A stretch of DNA of 64,000 nucleotides from Tigriopus japonicus (lineage: Eukaryota; Arthropoda; Copepoda; Harpacticoida; Harpacticidae): positions 1,141,200-1,205,199 of the forward strand of contig JAAGOF010000209.1 of NCBI GenBank assembly GCA_010645155.1, written 5' to 3'. The position numbers and the translations under genes are program-made. Shown here piece after piece: positions 24,501 to 34,936 of the stretch (positions within the stretch are counted from its first letter, which is position 1; each line of letters opens with the position of its first letter). The notes beneath the pieces were generated by a model. The model searched no databases. It was given only the letters and a program-made list of their open reading frames with translations, and was not told the DNA's origin.

Positions 24501-27500
24501 ACGTCATTGTAGAAGAAAGCATTCTGCCCCTTTACCTCACAATCCGATCTTGACGAAGGTGCCAAAGCCCCTCTGACAAGGCCTTCACTGACATCCAGTT
24601 GTCCAATTGGTGGGTAATCAGGAAGAAGACCACTCATTGGAGCTGGGAGTTGGCCAAAATTGACGGTAAAATTCTGATTCTTGGTCAGAACATGGGGAAA
24701 CAAAGCTCGACCTTGAAGATCCAGCTGAGTCACGTGGAATGCAGGACCCAGATTGTGGCCATTCAGGGTGTAACCAATCTGAACGGGTTCGCAAGTGAAG
24801 TCCACATAACAAGCGACGACGTCTCCAACGCCAAAGGGCATCCCATAGTTGGTAAAGGTGCAACCCACGGCCTTTTTACCTGTTCCTCCATAACCGTAAG
24901 AGAATGGCTCTTCTCCTAATTGCATCGAAGCTTCATCGAGGGACCAACCCACCCGTAAAACGTTAGGAGTGGGCTCATTTTCCAAATGCTGTGTGTTACA
25001 ATTCCCGTCAATGCGAACTTCAAAGCAGGCACGCCCTCTGCACACTCCATAAGTGGCTCTGGCTCCCGCCCACATTAAGCCAAATCCCTCATGGGACATG
25101 GCAACAGCGGAGCAGTAATCATTCTTGTCGATGATTAGATTCAAGTCGGAATTATCTGAAATGTAAAAAAGGCTAGTTTTAGAGCACTATAATTAAAAGA
25201 GTACACGCATGAGATTGATTGGAGTTGAAGTTAGGGTCAATGTTTCCAAATGACTTGAATGATATTTTTCTTTGAGATGATTTTAACCTGACTAAAACTT
25301 AAGCACTAAAATTACAAGAGCACGAGAATGCATTGATTTAAACTAGTATGGATCAATGTTTCAGTGAGATTGGGGAAGAAAGGAGACCTAGTGAAAAAGT
25401 GCAAAATTTTAGGTAATGGTGAAGATGTGAGGTCCGAACCTCACATCGTCACCATTCCTAAGTTTTATTTACAATGCATTTTCTAAAACAATATCATGCT
25501 TGTCAGTTTTGTACATTTATGGAACGAGTAACCATTGCTTTGCAAGGATTGCTATTTTACAATTATCAAATTCAAAAGAAGAGCTTTTTCCTCTCAAACC
25601 CTGTGAAGACGAAAGGTCCAAAAAGGAATCAGCCAATGTCATGCTCGTAGGTATTCAAAGAAGTCTAGTGCTTTTGTCTAAGTCATACAATTTGTAGTTT
25701 CTGGTTATACATTTTGTAAAATTTAGAAAAGCAACAAAGTATTTCAACAATTTTTCAAAACGACTAAAAATCACCCTGTTTGCGACTTGTTTACGCGGGC
25801 ACAAACGGAACTCTAATATTGAAAATTGCATTGCTTTTTTTCTGGACTCTTTATTCTGAAATTTGAAATTTGAAATCTGAAATTTGTTTCTGGTGAAATT
25901 GATGCATTTGGCCGTTTTAGGGGGTAAACTTGACATGTAATTGATTTAAACAATACAATTTTCAATTTGCCTCAATAGATGGTGGAGTTTTTTCGTTTAT
26001 AACAATAGTTTTGATTGTGAATGTAAATAAAAGATTATTTTTTTGAAATTTCTTACATTAATATTTAAGTGACTTTCATACTTGTTTGCATTTTCCAGAG
26101 ATCTGACTGACCTCTTTTGTTCCGAAAAATCATCACATTTGTTATAATCAATTTCGACTTTGAACCTCATATCTAATGGACTGCCTTGAAACTTTGTTTT
26201 ACTTTTTTTCAATTCGTCATCAATTCACGAATTCATTCACATAAACACGTTCCAATAAAAAAAAACTAGTGTTTAAAACTTACACCAATCCAAAATAACG
26301 AGGCTATCGTCGTAATTGGGCTCGTCTTCATTGGGCAAGGCTGGTTGCCTCGGTTTCCTTTCCTCGACCACCAAATCTTGCGACGGAATCGGACGCGGTA
26401 AATCTGCCTGAGGCAAAACTGGTGTAGGAGCAATTGCCTTGGAAGTGCTCGGAAACGTCTCATAGCTCGGATTAGAAACCTACATGTTGGAAGAGAATGG
26501 CGAGTGTTTTTACTTGGGAAAGCGTTGTATAATCAATAATGCTGTTTTCAAGAACCGCAGAGAGGAATTGACAATCAAAATGCCAACCACCATCAAACAA
26601 GCATTGAAAAAATGGGAAGAGGCCACCCAAAGAAAAGCGGCCGAGTCAAAAGAAATCAAACTGATCGGAGTGTCCCCGCCAATTGAGAAAATGGAGGGTC
26701 CTTTCCATTTGTTGGTGAATCTGGAAAAGTTCTCCCTTTCTACCAATATGATTTCCTCCATCACAAACTTGCAATCATTCAAAAATTTGAAGGTTCTCAG
26801 TTTGGGTCGCAATGTTCTGAAATCGCTCCAAGGGATTGAGGCTGCTGCAGATACGTTGGAACAATTGTGGATCTCCTACAATCAAATCGATAAGCTCAAA
26901 CCATTGAGAAACATGCTCAAGTTAAAAGTTCTGTACATGGCTCACAACTTTGTTAGAGAATGGAGAGAATTTGAGCACATGGCAGAACTTCCAGTGCTGG
27001 AGGACCTGGTGTTCATTGGCAATCCCTTGGAAGAAGATGTTTCGCCAACTGGTAATGACGCGCACAGGTTTTCATTTCAGTAATTAAATCAATTCATGGG
27101 TATATTCCTTTCATTTGAGGTTTCTTGTGACATTGGAATAATTATAGTTAATTTTCGATGAACAGTAAAATAGCCTGCCAAAAGCTGACGTTTTTTGGCT
27201 AACAAACATTGACGATATCTTGTTTGTGTTCAGTCTGGGGATTATCTATAATGATGGGCCTCCAAATCAAAGCCAATTATAGTTTTTTCTATTTACGTCT
27301 TCGGCTCTTAGAGCATTTAACAGTGGGCACTTGTGCTTTCCAGCTATTTTGTCGGCACCTCACAACACTTTTTGACTTGTGTGAGCCTTATGGGAGCTAA
27401 CTGTCTTCCGATCTGGGAGATGACTCACATCGAACTCCCTTCAGCACTACATAAATTAAAACTTTCTCCCTAATTCACCACAAGTTGTGGTGGCTCAGAG

Positions 27501-30500
27501 CTAGTACAAAGGCTACACACTCTGTGAACTGAGGTTCATTCCACCATGAGGGTTTTTGTTAAACACGTTTTAGAGGAAGAAATCTGCGGGATGGGCTATT
27601 TTTCTATAATTTTAGATAATTTTAGGTTAGGTTAAGTTCAGTTCAGGTAGTCTATGCTCTCCCCTTTTGTCAATATCTATGACGGTATGACCAATTTTAG
27701 CTCTTTTTCCTGATATTTTGGAAATTTAGCTCCAAATTTAAGCATTTACCTCTTTTGGCTCCTTTTGAAATATTTTGCCATTTTTTAGCTCTTTTTCAGT
27801 TCTTTTTTGAGAATTTTAGGGATTTTTGGCTCCTTCTCACCATTTTCCAACTTGCCAGATTTTCTACCCCAACAAAATGATGCTTGTTAAAAATTGTTTT
27901 TTTTCCTTTTTACAAATACTTAGGATTTTCAGGACAATTGACTCAAAACTATGGCTCCTCATGTTTAAGCAGAAATGGCAGCTTTTGGCTAGTCTTTCAC
28001 AATCTCCATTATGTCACTTAGGTCACTTACTTTACTCTTTGCTTCAAACTATTCTACTCAAACTGACAGAAATTTCATTTGATCAAGATGAAATTGAGCA
28101 TGTGAACCTAAAATTATGGGCCAAATAATGGGTTAAATTAGATCTTTCTCTGGCCAGTCAAGGAATAAAACAACGGCTTTTGCCAATAACCGAGGCATCC
28201 ATTATCTCTGCTCTATCTGTAGCATGCAAAAAGCCAACATTACTTCACAAAGTAATCTTTTTTTCTTGGCCGTTTTTAAGGAAGTAAGAAAATGACTCCA
28301 AAAAGCCATGTCTTGAAAGACACTGCCAATTATGTAAGATCCAAAAGTATGATGATTTTGTGTTTTTGGCCATTTTAAATTTAGCTCTCTTTTTTAAAAT
28401 AGCTCTTTTAGCTCCAAAATTTGCAATGAAACTGAGGTTTTCAGCTTCTTTTGACCTTTAACAGCTTGTCACGCTGGTATGACGTCATCTCCTAGATCGG
28501 CAGACAGTTAGGGCCCATTAAGGTCTGGACTTAAAAGCTGTTGCCATCCATTAATATTAGTAATTCGTGCTTTTACACTGTAAAAAAGAGTAGCCATAAA
28601 GTGTGTTATCTAGTGCTTTTGATGTAGCCAACATCTCACACTGACAATGATATACATGAATTTGACAGAGCAATGACCATACACTTGTTTTGGAGAAACT
28701 AAAGCGCTTATAATAAATGTTGATACTGTGAAAGGAATTACATTTTTTTGGCTGAATCTTAGCATGCATGTTTCCTGAAATTCAGTTTTGATTGCCAAGC
28801 TTTTCAGGCTATCCTAAATCAATAAAATTTAAGACTTGACCCTGCAAAACCGTTAGCTTATCCGCCCCAATCAGCGCCTTTTGTGGTCCAATTGAAACAG
28901 TTGCCAAATGGTTACTTATAACACCACTCTTTTGGAAAACTTTATCCATCTTCTTCTCAGTAAAATTTCTCAAAAATATGCCATTATGATCACAAAATGC
29001 CACCTCAAACTACCCGCAACTCGTATGTTTCAATTTGACCACAAGAGGCGCTGATTGGGGCGGATAAGCTAACGGTTTTGTACACAGAGTTGGCAGAGAG
29101 GAGGCGCTGTGGCAGACAGACCTATCATTTTGTTAAACAATTTTCAGGCCCCAGCTGACCTTTGGCTGTGACGTTTTCCAAGGAGTTGTGCCCAAACAAG
29201 TTCGTTTGTAGGGTTGAAGTCATGGTCACTTGTTCCGCCTTAGAATGGCCCAATCGTTCAGGGCCTGTCAAGAATAACCCGTCAGACCAGAGGCATGATT
29301 CTGCACCTTAACTTTCCATTATTTAATCGCAACATTTCAAAACGAGCACAACTTTAGCATGAAGGAATATTTGTTTGTTTGGGCACAACTTAGGTTATAA
29401 TCTTCGGAAATATCACGTTTTCACGTGCAACCTTTGCTCTTCAACAGCTGTAACCCGTCCAACACAAAATTCCGTATACTCGTCCTGTGGTTTTGCAGGG
29501 TTATAAAGTTTTGTTGGAAGGACTTGAGGTGACCAGAGCTCCTAAATTCCTTATCGAGCAAGCTAAGCATGCAGGTCAGATAGTACAAATGTCCATGCTT
29601 GAACTAATTTTCGGAGGTGAAAAAATTGAAACGCAAGTCCCAAAAAGGATAAGTTGATCAACTTTTGTTTAGCATAACCGAGAGCGTGTCGGTTGCGTAA
29701 GTGCTTCCCCAGACGGCCGGGGTTCGAATCCTATTGGGGATAGAATTGAAGCTGTCGGTAGGAATATTTTGGCCCTCTTTACTAATTACATCTTGATGAC
29801 ATTTCAGTACAATTGACACTTTGAATCTGACATACCTTTGCTACGAACCTACACAGAACTATAAAAAAATGAAATATTAGCCTTTCACATATTTGGATTG
29901 CTCATTCAGTTGAAAGCTAAACAAAACCTTCAGGAAAGTAACTTTAGATGAGTATGCTGTAATAAAAACTTGACACGTTGAAAATGCATTTTTGAACAAA
30001 TCGCAATTTTCGAGCATTTCCCCACCAAAGCACGACAGGAAGAACACTAGTGACTTTAGGATGACGCGCTTTATCCCGACAAGCGCCTAGCTCCTAAAAA
30101 TAATGACATTCCCATGTGCGCATGTAAATTATGAATTTGAATGCATTTTCAAGAAACTTAGATGCTCATTCAACAAAATGAATAGGTTGTGTTATTTGCC
30201 CTGCAAGTATTCGGTTTCTCCAGAAGAGATTGTATGGCGCCAGCGTGCATCTTTTGGTTGGAATTTCGCTTGCTTGTATGAAACTTATTAATCAATTCCG
30301 ATAAGAATTATTGCATCCACCCTTCAAAAAAGGTGTCTGAGTTGATATTTGTAATCATAATATCAACATACGAGTACAGTACAGTATGGCTGTCTTACGT
30401 GCCCACTATTTTGGACTTCCCTCATAGCTCATGGGCCCACCAAAGACCAACCTTGGGCCCACATGTGGGCCGGGGCCCCCGGTTGCCCACCCCTGCTCTA

Positions 30501-33337
30501 AGCCATCCAAGGTAATCCTTATATTGAAAAGCTTCATAATTCATCGAAAATGAGTTTAACAATGAATGGCTCACAATGGCACTACAGAGGTATGTTCAAC
30601 AAGAACATCTGAGTCACCTTGGTGTTTTTATCGAGGCAATTTATGATATGTAACGTATTTTTGCAGTCTTTATGTCCCTATTTGTTCCCATACTAAGGTA
30701 TAACTTGTTCCCAAATCAGTCTTGCCAAGATAGTATCAACGAGAGACCGATATGAAAACCTTTTTAACATGTACGATAATCTCAAATACTCAAATAGATA
30801 TTTGTGCTTATTTTGAGCATTGGTTAAGGTTTTGTTACGTAATTTGTTGTGCTTCGTACCAATACAAAGCTAAGAAACTCCTAAAAAGAAATGGATTATT
30901 CATGTAGTAGTTCTGTGATCGCTGGCCTTTTTTCTCCTTTAGTTTGGTTCTTATTTCCCTCTCTTAATTCACGTTTCGTTTTTTTTGTATCGTATAAGGC
31001 CATAGCCAGAATAAATCCATACAAATGGGAGAACCGTCTTGATATTCTATTTCAACGGTGTCAAAGCGATTCTTTAGAATGGCTTTGAGGACCCTCAATG
31101 TTTGCCTTTAAACCAAGGAAGCCAGAGTGACCGCGCGTACTAATGCGTTCTTATAAGAGCCGAGTGTTAGTGCTTCCCCAGACGGCGTAGGTTCGAATCC
31201 TGTTGGGGATCGGATTGAAGCTGTCGGGAGAACCCTGTAAACAAGGATTCTTTACAGAGATCCTTACAGAGAATCGCATTCCTTGTAGCGGTAGTAGAAT
31301 ATCCGCAACCATTAAAAAAAACTATTTGAAGTGAACGGAAGTCTGAAACTTTTTTTTAAAAACTGAAGGTTTTTAGCAACCTTTTAAGATTTCACTAAGA
31401 TGGACGACAAGGCTAAAAAAAAATAAGTTTCCATTGTCGCCTCGAGATGTATGGCCTCAGAAGGAGCTTAGATTACGTACCATAAATGATTCTAACATTT
31501 TGATGATGCTAGGAAATGGATGACTTTTTGTGAAGAACAGTGAGAATCGTATCTTTCAACGCCATGTTATGGCCTTTTTTCAAAACATATTTCGCACTCG
31601 AGAATCATTTGTTTTTAATATCCACACTCATGGTGGTGCCGGAAATGATTTCTCCAAGGCAAACAGGGAACAGTAACACAGGGGGAATACAGCCTATACA
31701 GGGAGCCCCATTCCTTGCAGCGGTCATAAAAAACCTGAATTTGACATATATTAGGCAAAAATGGTCTTTCTCATTTGAAACGTAATGCCACAACAAAAAT
31801 GAGGATAACTTTCAAAAGTTATAAAAAAGATTATTGAACTTAGTTATAAAAATCTAAACAATCTTACATTCAGTGGTTGTCCAGATCTGCCCAATCAAAT
31901 TCACTGGCGGAACTAATTTCATACAAATGTTGTATTCCTCTTCCCAGGGATTAAAAAATCAATAAAAACGCTTCATATAGGCGCATAATGGCACTCGGTA
32001 AGGGTTTGTCAAAATGTCAGATATCCCCTTTGTTGGCTTATAACGTTCGCAATAACAATTGTTTGCCTCAAAAGCTGCCAATGTTTTCCCTCTTTATTCG
32101 TTTGATCCCAGTTTTGAGAGGTATCGGTGTACGCCTTGAAGCACCTTTGTTCAATCTCAATCTTTATGCATGCCAAGCAAAGTCAACCATATTGGCGCAC
32201 CTTCATTGGCGTATCTCTCATATAGCTTGTCAGTTTCTTGCCAGTAAGCAGACTCAAACAATTGAACTCTTTTTTTCAGGTAAATACACTGACGAAGTGG
32301 TGAAACGTTTGCTTTACTTGAAGAAACTGGACGGGTTTCCGGTGATCCGAGAGGTAGAAGAAGAGGAAGCTGAAGAAGTCTCGGGTACCATGGACCTCCA
32401 AGAGATCGACCGCATGGCAAACAATGCCGATGAGGACGATGCAGAAGAAGATCCAGAAAAACCAGTTGTTGACGACGACTACGAATACGACGATGAGGAG
32501 ACGCGGGCTCCTTCCGATACCGAAGCTGACTAGCTACTTAATCGTACTAAATATTAAGGAAAACTCATGCCTTACCTCTAACGATGGTTGTTGTTGTTCA
32601 TTATTTGCTTTCAATTTAATTGTCGCAGGAGTTGGGCCAGGAAGAGATACCGAAGAAGGGCCCGAATCCGTGGGTTTTCCCCAACGAGATGGTTTGACCG
32701 GCTCTGTGTTACCTCGATTTGGCGCATTTTGAGGAGAAAACTCTGATTCTTGGTGGCTCTGATTTGGTGCCCCAGGTTCGAACCCGTCTCTAAAGGGTCG
32801 TGAATTGTGAACTCGACCTGGTAGGCTATTGAAATTGTCTTCTCGTGGTGGAAAGGTTTGTTCGGGTTCCATTGGTGGATATTCTTGATGCTCTCCTTGG
32901 TATGAGGGTTCTTGACGAGGGTCAGGTCCTTGAAATCCACCCCGACGATTGTTTCCCCAATTTGGAGGTTCACGGTCTCGAGGTCTGAACCCATCGGGTC
33001 TTGGACCTCTGAAATTGGTGTTGTTACCAAAACCTCTGGAGCCAAAATCTGGTCGAGGTCGAAAATTGCCTCTGGGCCCAAATCCTTGTCCAGGACCATT
33101 CTCACCTCGAGAGTGGAAGTTGGATCTGGGCCCGAAATCATTTCGAGGACCAAAGTCTGATTGAGGTCCAAAATCATAATCTGACCGATGACCCCCAAAG
33201 TCTGGCCTAGGGGCAAAATTACCTCCTCCCCTGGGCCCAAATGCACCTCCACGCCCACCTCTAAAAGGCGGACCTCCTCTAAATGGTTGATTTCCGCCTC
33301 GCCAACCACGGTCTCCACCGCGACCTCCGCGAAACAT
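21569..33337 (-). CDS. HNRNPUL1-like: hnRNP U-like protein (SPRY + P-loop kinase-like domain), five exons
   Basis: Nuclear RNA-binding protein of the hnRNP U/UL family. Exons in transcript order: 33337-32576, 26479-26284, 25155-24536, 24469-24218, 24139-21569. Every junction is GT-AG and keeps frame; total about 1466 residues, against roughly 860 for human HNRNPUL1. Residues 1-254 are RGG/FG-rich ([15 protein letters not shown]). The SPRY domain is at about 320-490 ([29 protein letters not shown]). The P-loop domain follows (IGLPGAGKT at 531-539, [21 protein letters not shown]). An RS segment is at about 785-837, and the last 630 residues are low-complexity Asn/Gln/Gly/Pro/Arg. Exons 2-5 are firm by homology; exon 1 is joined by phase, consensus donor and composition. 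No SAP domain, usual at the N-terminus of this family, is visible. The first intron (26480-32575) encloses DNAL1 on the other strand. Confidence 0.85.
26580..32533 (+). CDS. DNAL1: Dynein axonemal light chain 1 (leucine-rich repeat), two exons
   Basis: LC1 of the outer dynein arm, an LRR protein that binds the motor domain of an axonemal dynein heavy chain. Exon 1 is 26580-27051 and exon 2 is 32280-32533; the 5.2 kb intron has donor TG|GTAATG and acceptor ttttcag|GT, and a split glycine codon joins LEEDVSPTG to [10 protein letters not shown]. Product 241 residues; human is 190. The start [14 protein letters not shown] aligns with the human start. LRRs run from about 45 to 155 ([37 protein letters not shown]), followed by the conserved [13 protein letters not shown] cap and KKLDGFPVI. 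The final 50 or so residues are a strongly acidic extension absent from the human protein. The whole CDS lies antisense inside intron 1 of the hnRNP U-like gene; its stop is 42 bp from that gene's exon 1, so the transcripts probably overlap. Confidence 0.93.
27052..28840. other. Shared intron, AT-rich and repeat-derived
   Basis: Intron of DNAL1 and, on the other strand, of the hnRNP U-like gene. 27690-27840 and 28370-28450 carry repeated 'agctcttttt' and 'tttagctcc' motifs, and 28165-28200 shares a block with 9755-9790. No exon recognised. Confidence 0.5.
28845..29080. mobile_element. Palindromic MITE-like element, 54 bp arms
   Basis: The arms 28845-28898 and 29027-29080 are near-perfect reverse complements (core 'agcttatccgccccaatcag'), around a loop of about 130 bp. 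This is typical of a foldback or MITE. The outer flank 'accctgcaaaacc' (28838-28850) also appears reversed at about 29490-29503, so a larger element may exist. No coding capacity. Confidence 0.8.
29695..29760 (+). repeat. tRNA-derived SINE-like repeat, copy 1
   Basis: Contains a Pol III B-box (GGTTCGAATCC) and shares about 60 bp with 31165-31230: 'gtgcttccccagacggc', the B-box, 'ttggggat' and 'attgaagctgtcgg'. The sequence upstream of the block differs between copies. Most likely a short SINE fragment with a tRNA-like head; a real tRNA gene is unlikely because I cannot form an acceptor stem. Confidence 0.6.
30383..30495 (+). mobile_element. hAT-type transposon end
   Basis: The block ends in GGTTGCCCACCCCTG (30481-30495); its reverse complement, CAGGGGTGGGCAACC, fits the common hAT terminal inverted repeat pattern. 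The preceding 100 bp match the minus strand of 1735-1850. No transposase is present and I did not find the other end. Confidence 0.6.
31165..31230 (+). repeat. tRNA-derived SINE-like repeat, copy 2
   Basis: Partner of 29695-29760, with the same B-box block and the same 3' 'attgaagctgtcggg' flank. The upstream part diverges. Confidence 0.6.
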
Positions 33338-33764
33338 CTTTTTAGCTACCTGTGGCCACCTAAATGGGTTGGAGAAAATTCGATTTGGATACTTAAAAGT
33401 GATTGCTGAACTTAAATTCTAGCTTTTCATAATGAATTCAACTTAGTTTCATGATTGTAAAAGTCGTTTTGTAGTGGGATTTTGAGAAATGAACAGTTTT
33501 GCAGCCACCTATATCATATGTGTCGACAAACAATTTTTCATATTCAAACAAATTGCCAAAATTATCAGCTACATTTCTTATCATTAATGTAAAAAGGCGC
33601 CATTTTTTCATGACTTCTTCACACCAAAATTAAATACTTATTATAATATCACACACAACAAATATTTTTTTCGCACAATCTAATTAAATTCCACCCCGTA
33701 AGAACGTCGTAGGCTCAAAATCCCGTCGTAAGAAAGAAAAGATAATTTTTTGAATAGAATTTGT

Positions 33765-33944
33765 TCAATTCTTATTTCCAATACTAAAATGATTTTTGTC
33801 ACACTCCAGCGGATATTGATGCAACTGTTGGTAGAGCATTTCTTTGGTTTGATCTGTTCGGTTTAAGAATCTTTGCGACTTTTTTGTAATCGATCTTGAC
33901 GATTCTCCGGAGTTATACCATTTGTAAGATCCTTCTGTATTCAT
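33765..33944 (-). CDS. Small open frame (59 codons), unknown
   Basis: ATG at 33944 to TGA at 33765-33767. Hydrophilic peptide with Tyr/Gln-rich parts (MNTEGSYKWYNSGESS near the start). It lies about 430 bp upstream of exon 1 of the hnRNP U-like gene on the same strand. It could be an upstream ORF or part of its 5' leader, or chance. No homology recognised. Confidence 0.15.
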   Translation of the reverse strand: MNTEGSYKWYNSGESSRSITKKSQRFLNRTDQTKEMLYQQLHQYPLECDKNHFSIGNKN

Positions 33945-34425
33945 GCAATCACCAAGATTTCAGAACCATTAGATCTCCCACCGAGAGTAAAAGTGTTTGG
34001 GACACAAAAAAATGTCCACATAATCTGAAAAGCCCACGGGCTCGATAACTTTGAAGATACCGGAAGAGAGCTTGGCGAATGGGAATTGGTGGTATTTTAT
34101 TTCCTTTCAAAAGGAACCTCGATGAATGAATCTCTTTTAGGGGTCTGATTATCAAACTTCAAAACATTGACCATTTGGATGGAGATGAAGTCCGAGACCA
34201 AGGAAGAATAGCAACTGACCAAAGAGGGTTAGTGAATGTTGAAGAATTTACTACTGACCCCTAAAATATCAAGACTAAACACTTAGTGTTTCTTTTTCAA
34301 CTCTTCATGCAAGTTTTTTTCCACCATAACTCAATCGCGTGTTCGTACTAGCAATATAGTTGTGGTAGCTTTATGCCGCGTTTCAAACCAATAAAAAGTA
34401 ACCTTCTTATCGATTAAGTTCCATG

Positions 34426-34431
34426 TTTATT
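34426..34431 (-). terminator. Poly(A) signal AATAAA (minus strand)
   Basis: TTTATT on the plus strand, 137 bp beyond the BOLA3 stop codon. Confidence 0.45.
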
Positions 34432-34567
34432 GACTCTGCGGATGATCCGATGAACTCATTCATTGTCTGTTTCTACTTGAGACCAAGAAAAGGCAATGGC
34501 TCATTTCAGGATGAATTTACGTTGACTCTTTCATCGGTCAAAACTTCAATTTCTAAAAACACGATAA

Positions 34568-34933
34568 TCAAGAATCCGCCGAGACTTGTGTTGAGATTCG
34601 AAGCCCGTGCATGGCCGGGATTTCGGCCTTCAAGGCTTCCGTCACAAGTTGATGTTGTTTCACGGTTCGTACACCTTTAAAATCAGGGGCTTCCACATAC
34701 ACCTCGTACATGGACCCGCATCCTCCCGAAATATCCACGACAGCAATGTCTGTGGCCTTTGGGAAACGATTCTTGAGGATGGAAATCAGTTTCTGCTCGG
34801 CAGATCCTCCTTCAGAGGCATCTGAACTGAATTTTGAAGAACTATTCTGAAGAGAAGCGACTCTTGGAGAGCTCGAGAAGAGGAGGAACTGTCGAGCAAT
34901 GAGTCGAGTTTGAGATAAGAGGAATGAAGACAT
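34568..34933 (-). CDS. BOLA3: BolA-like protein 3, mitochondrial
   Basis: Acts with GLRX5/NFU1-type factors in delivering [4Fe-4S] clusters to mitochondrial enzymes such as lipoate synthase (family knowledge). Length 121 residues; human is 107. Residues 1 to about 40 are rich in Ser, Arg and Leu with almost no acid, as expected of a mitochondrial targeting peptide. The BolA fold follows: helix SAEQKLISILKNRFP, the signature VVDISGGCGSMYEVYVEA with Cys72, then RTVKQHQLVTEALK and the conserved MHGLRI with His109, a likely cluster ligand. The CDS is a single exon. A splice acceptor (acgttgcag) lies directly before the ATG, so the 5' leader is probably spliced; the matching donor may be at 35928. 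Confidence 0.95.
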   Translation of the reverse strand: MSSFLLSQTRLIARQFLLFSSSPRVASLQNSSSKFSSDASEGGSAEQKLISILKNRFPKATDIAVVDISGGCGSMYEVYVEAPDFKGVRTVKQHQLVTEALKAEIPAMHGLRISTQVSADS

Positions 34934-34936
34934 CCT

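Noticed and set aside
32611..33318. 235-codon second frame within the RGG exon
   Set aside because: A shadow of the RGG-repeat frame; the RGG frame has the ATG, composition and in-frame donor expected.
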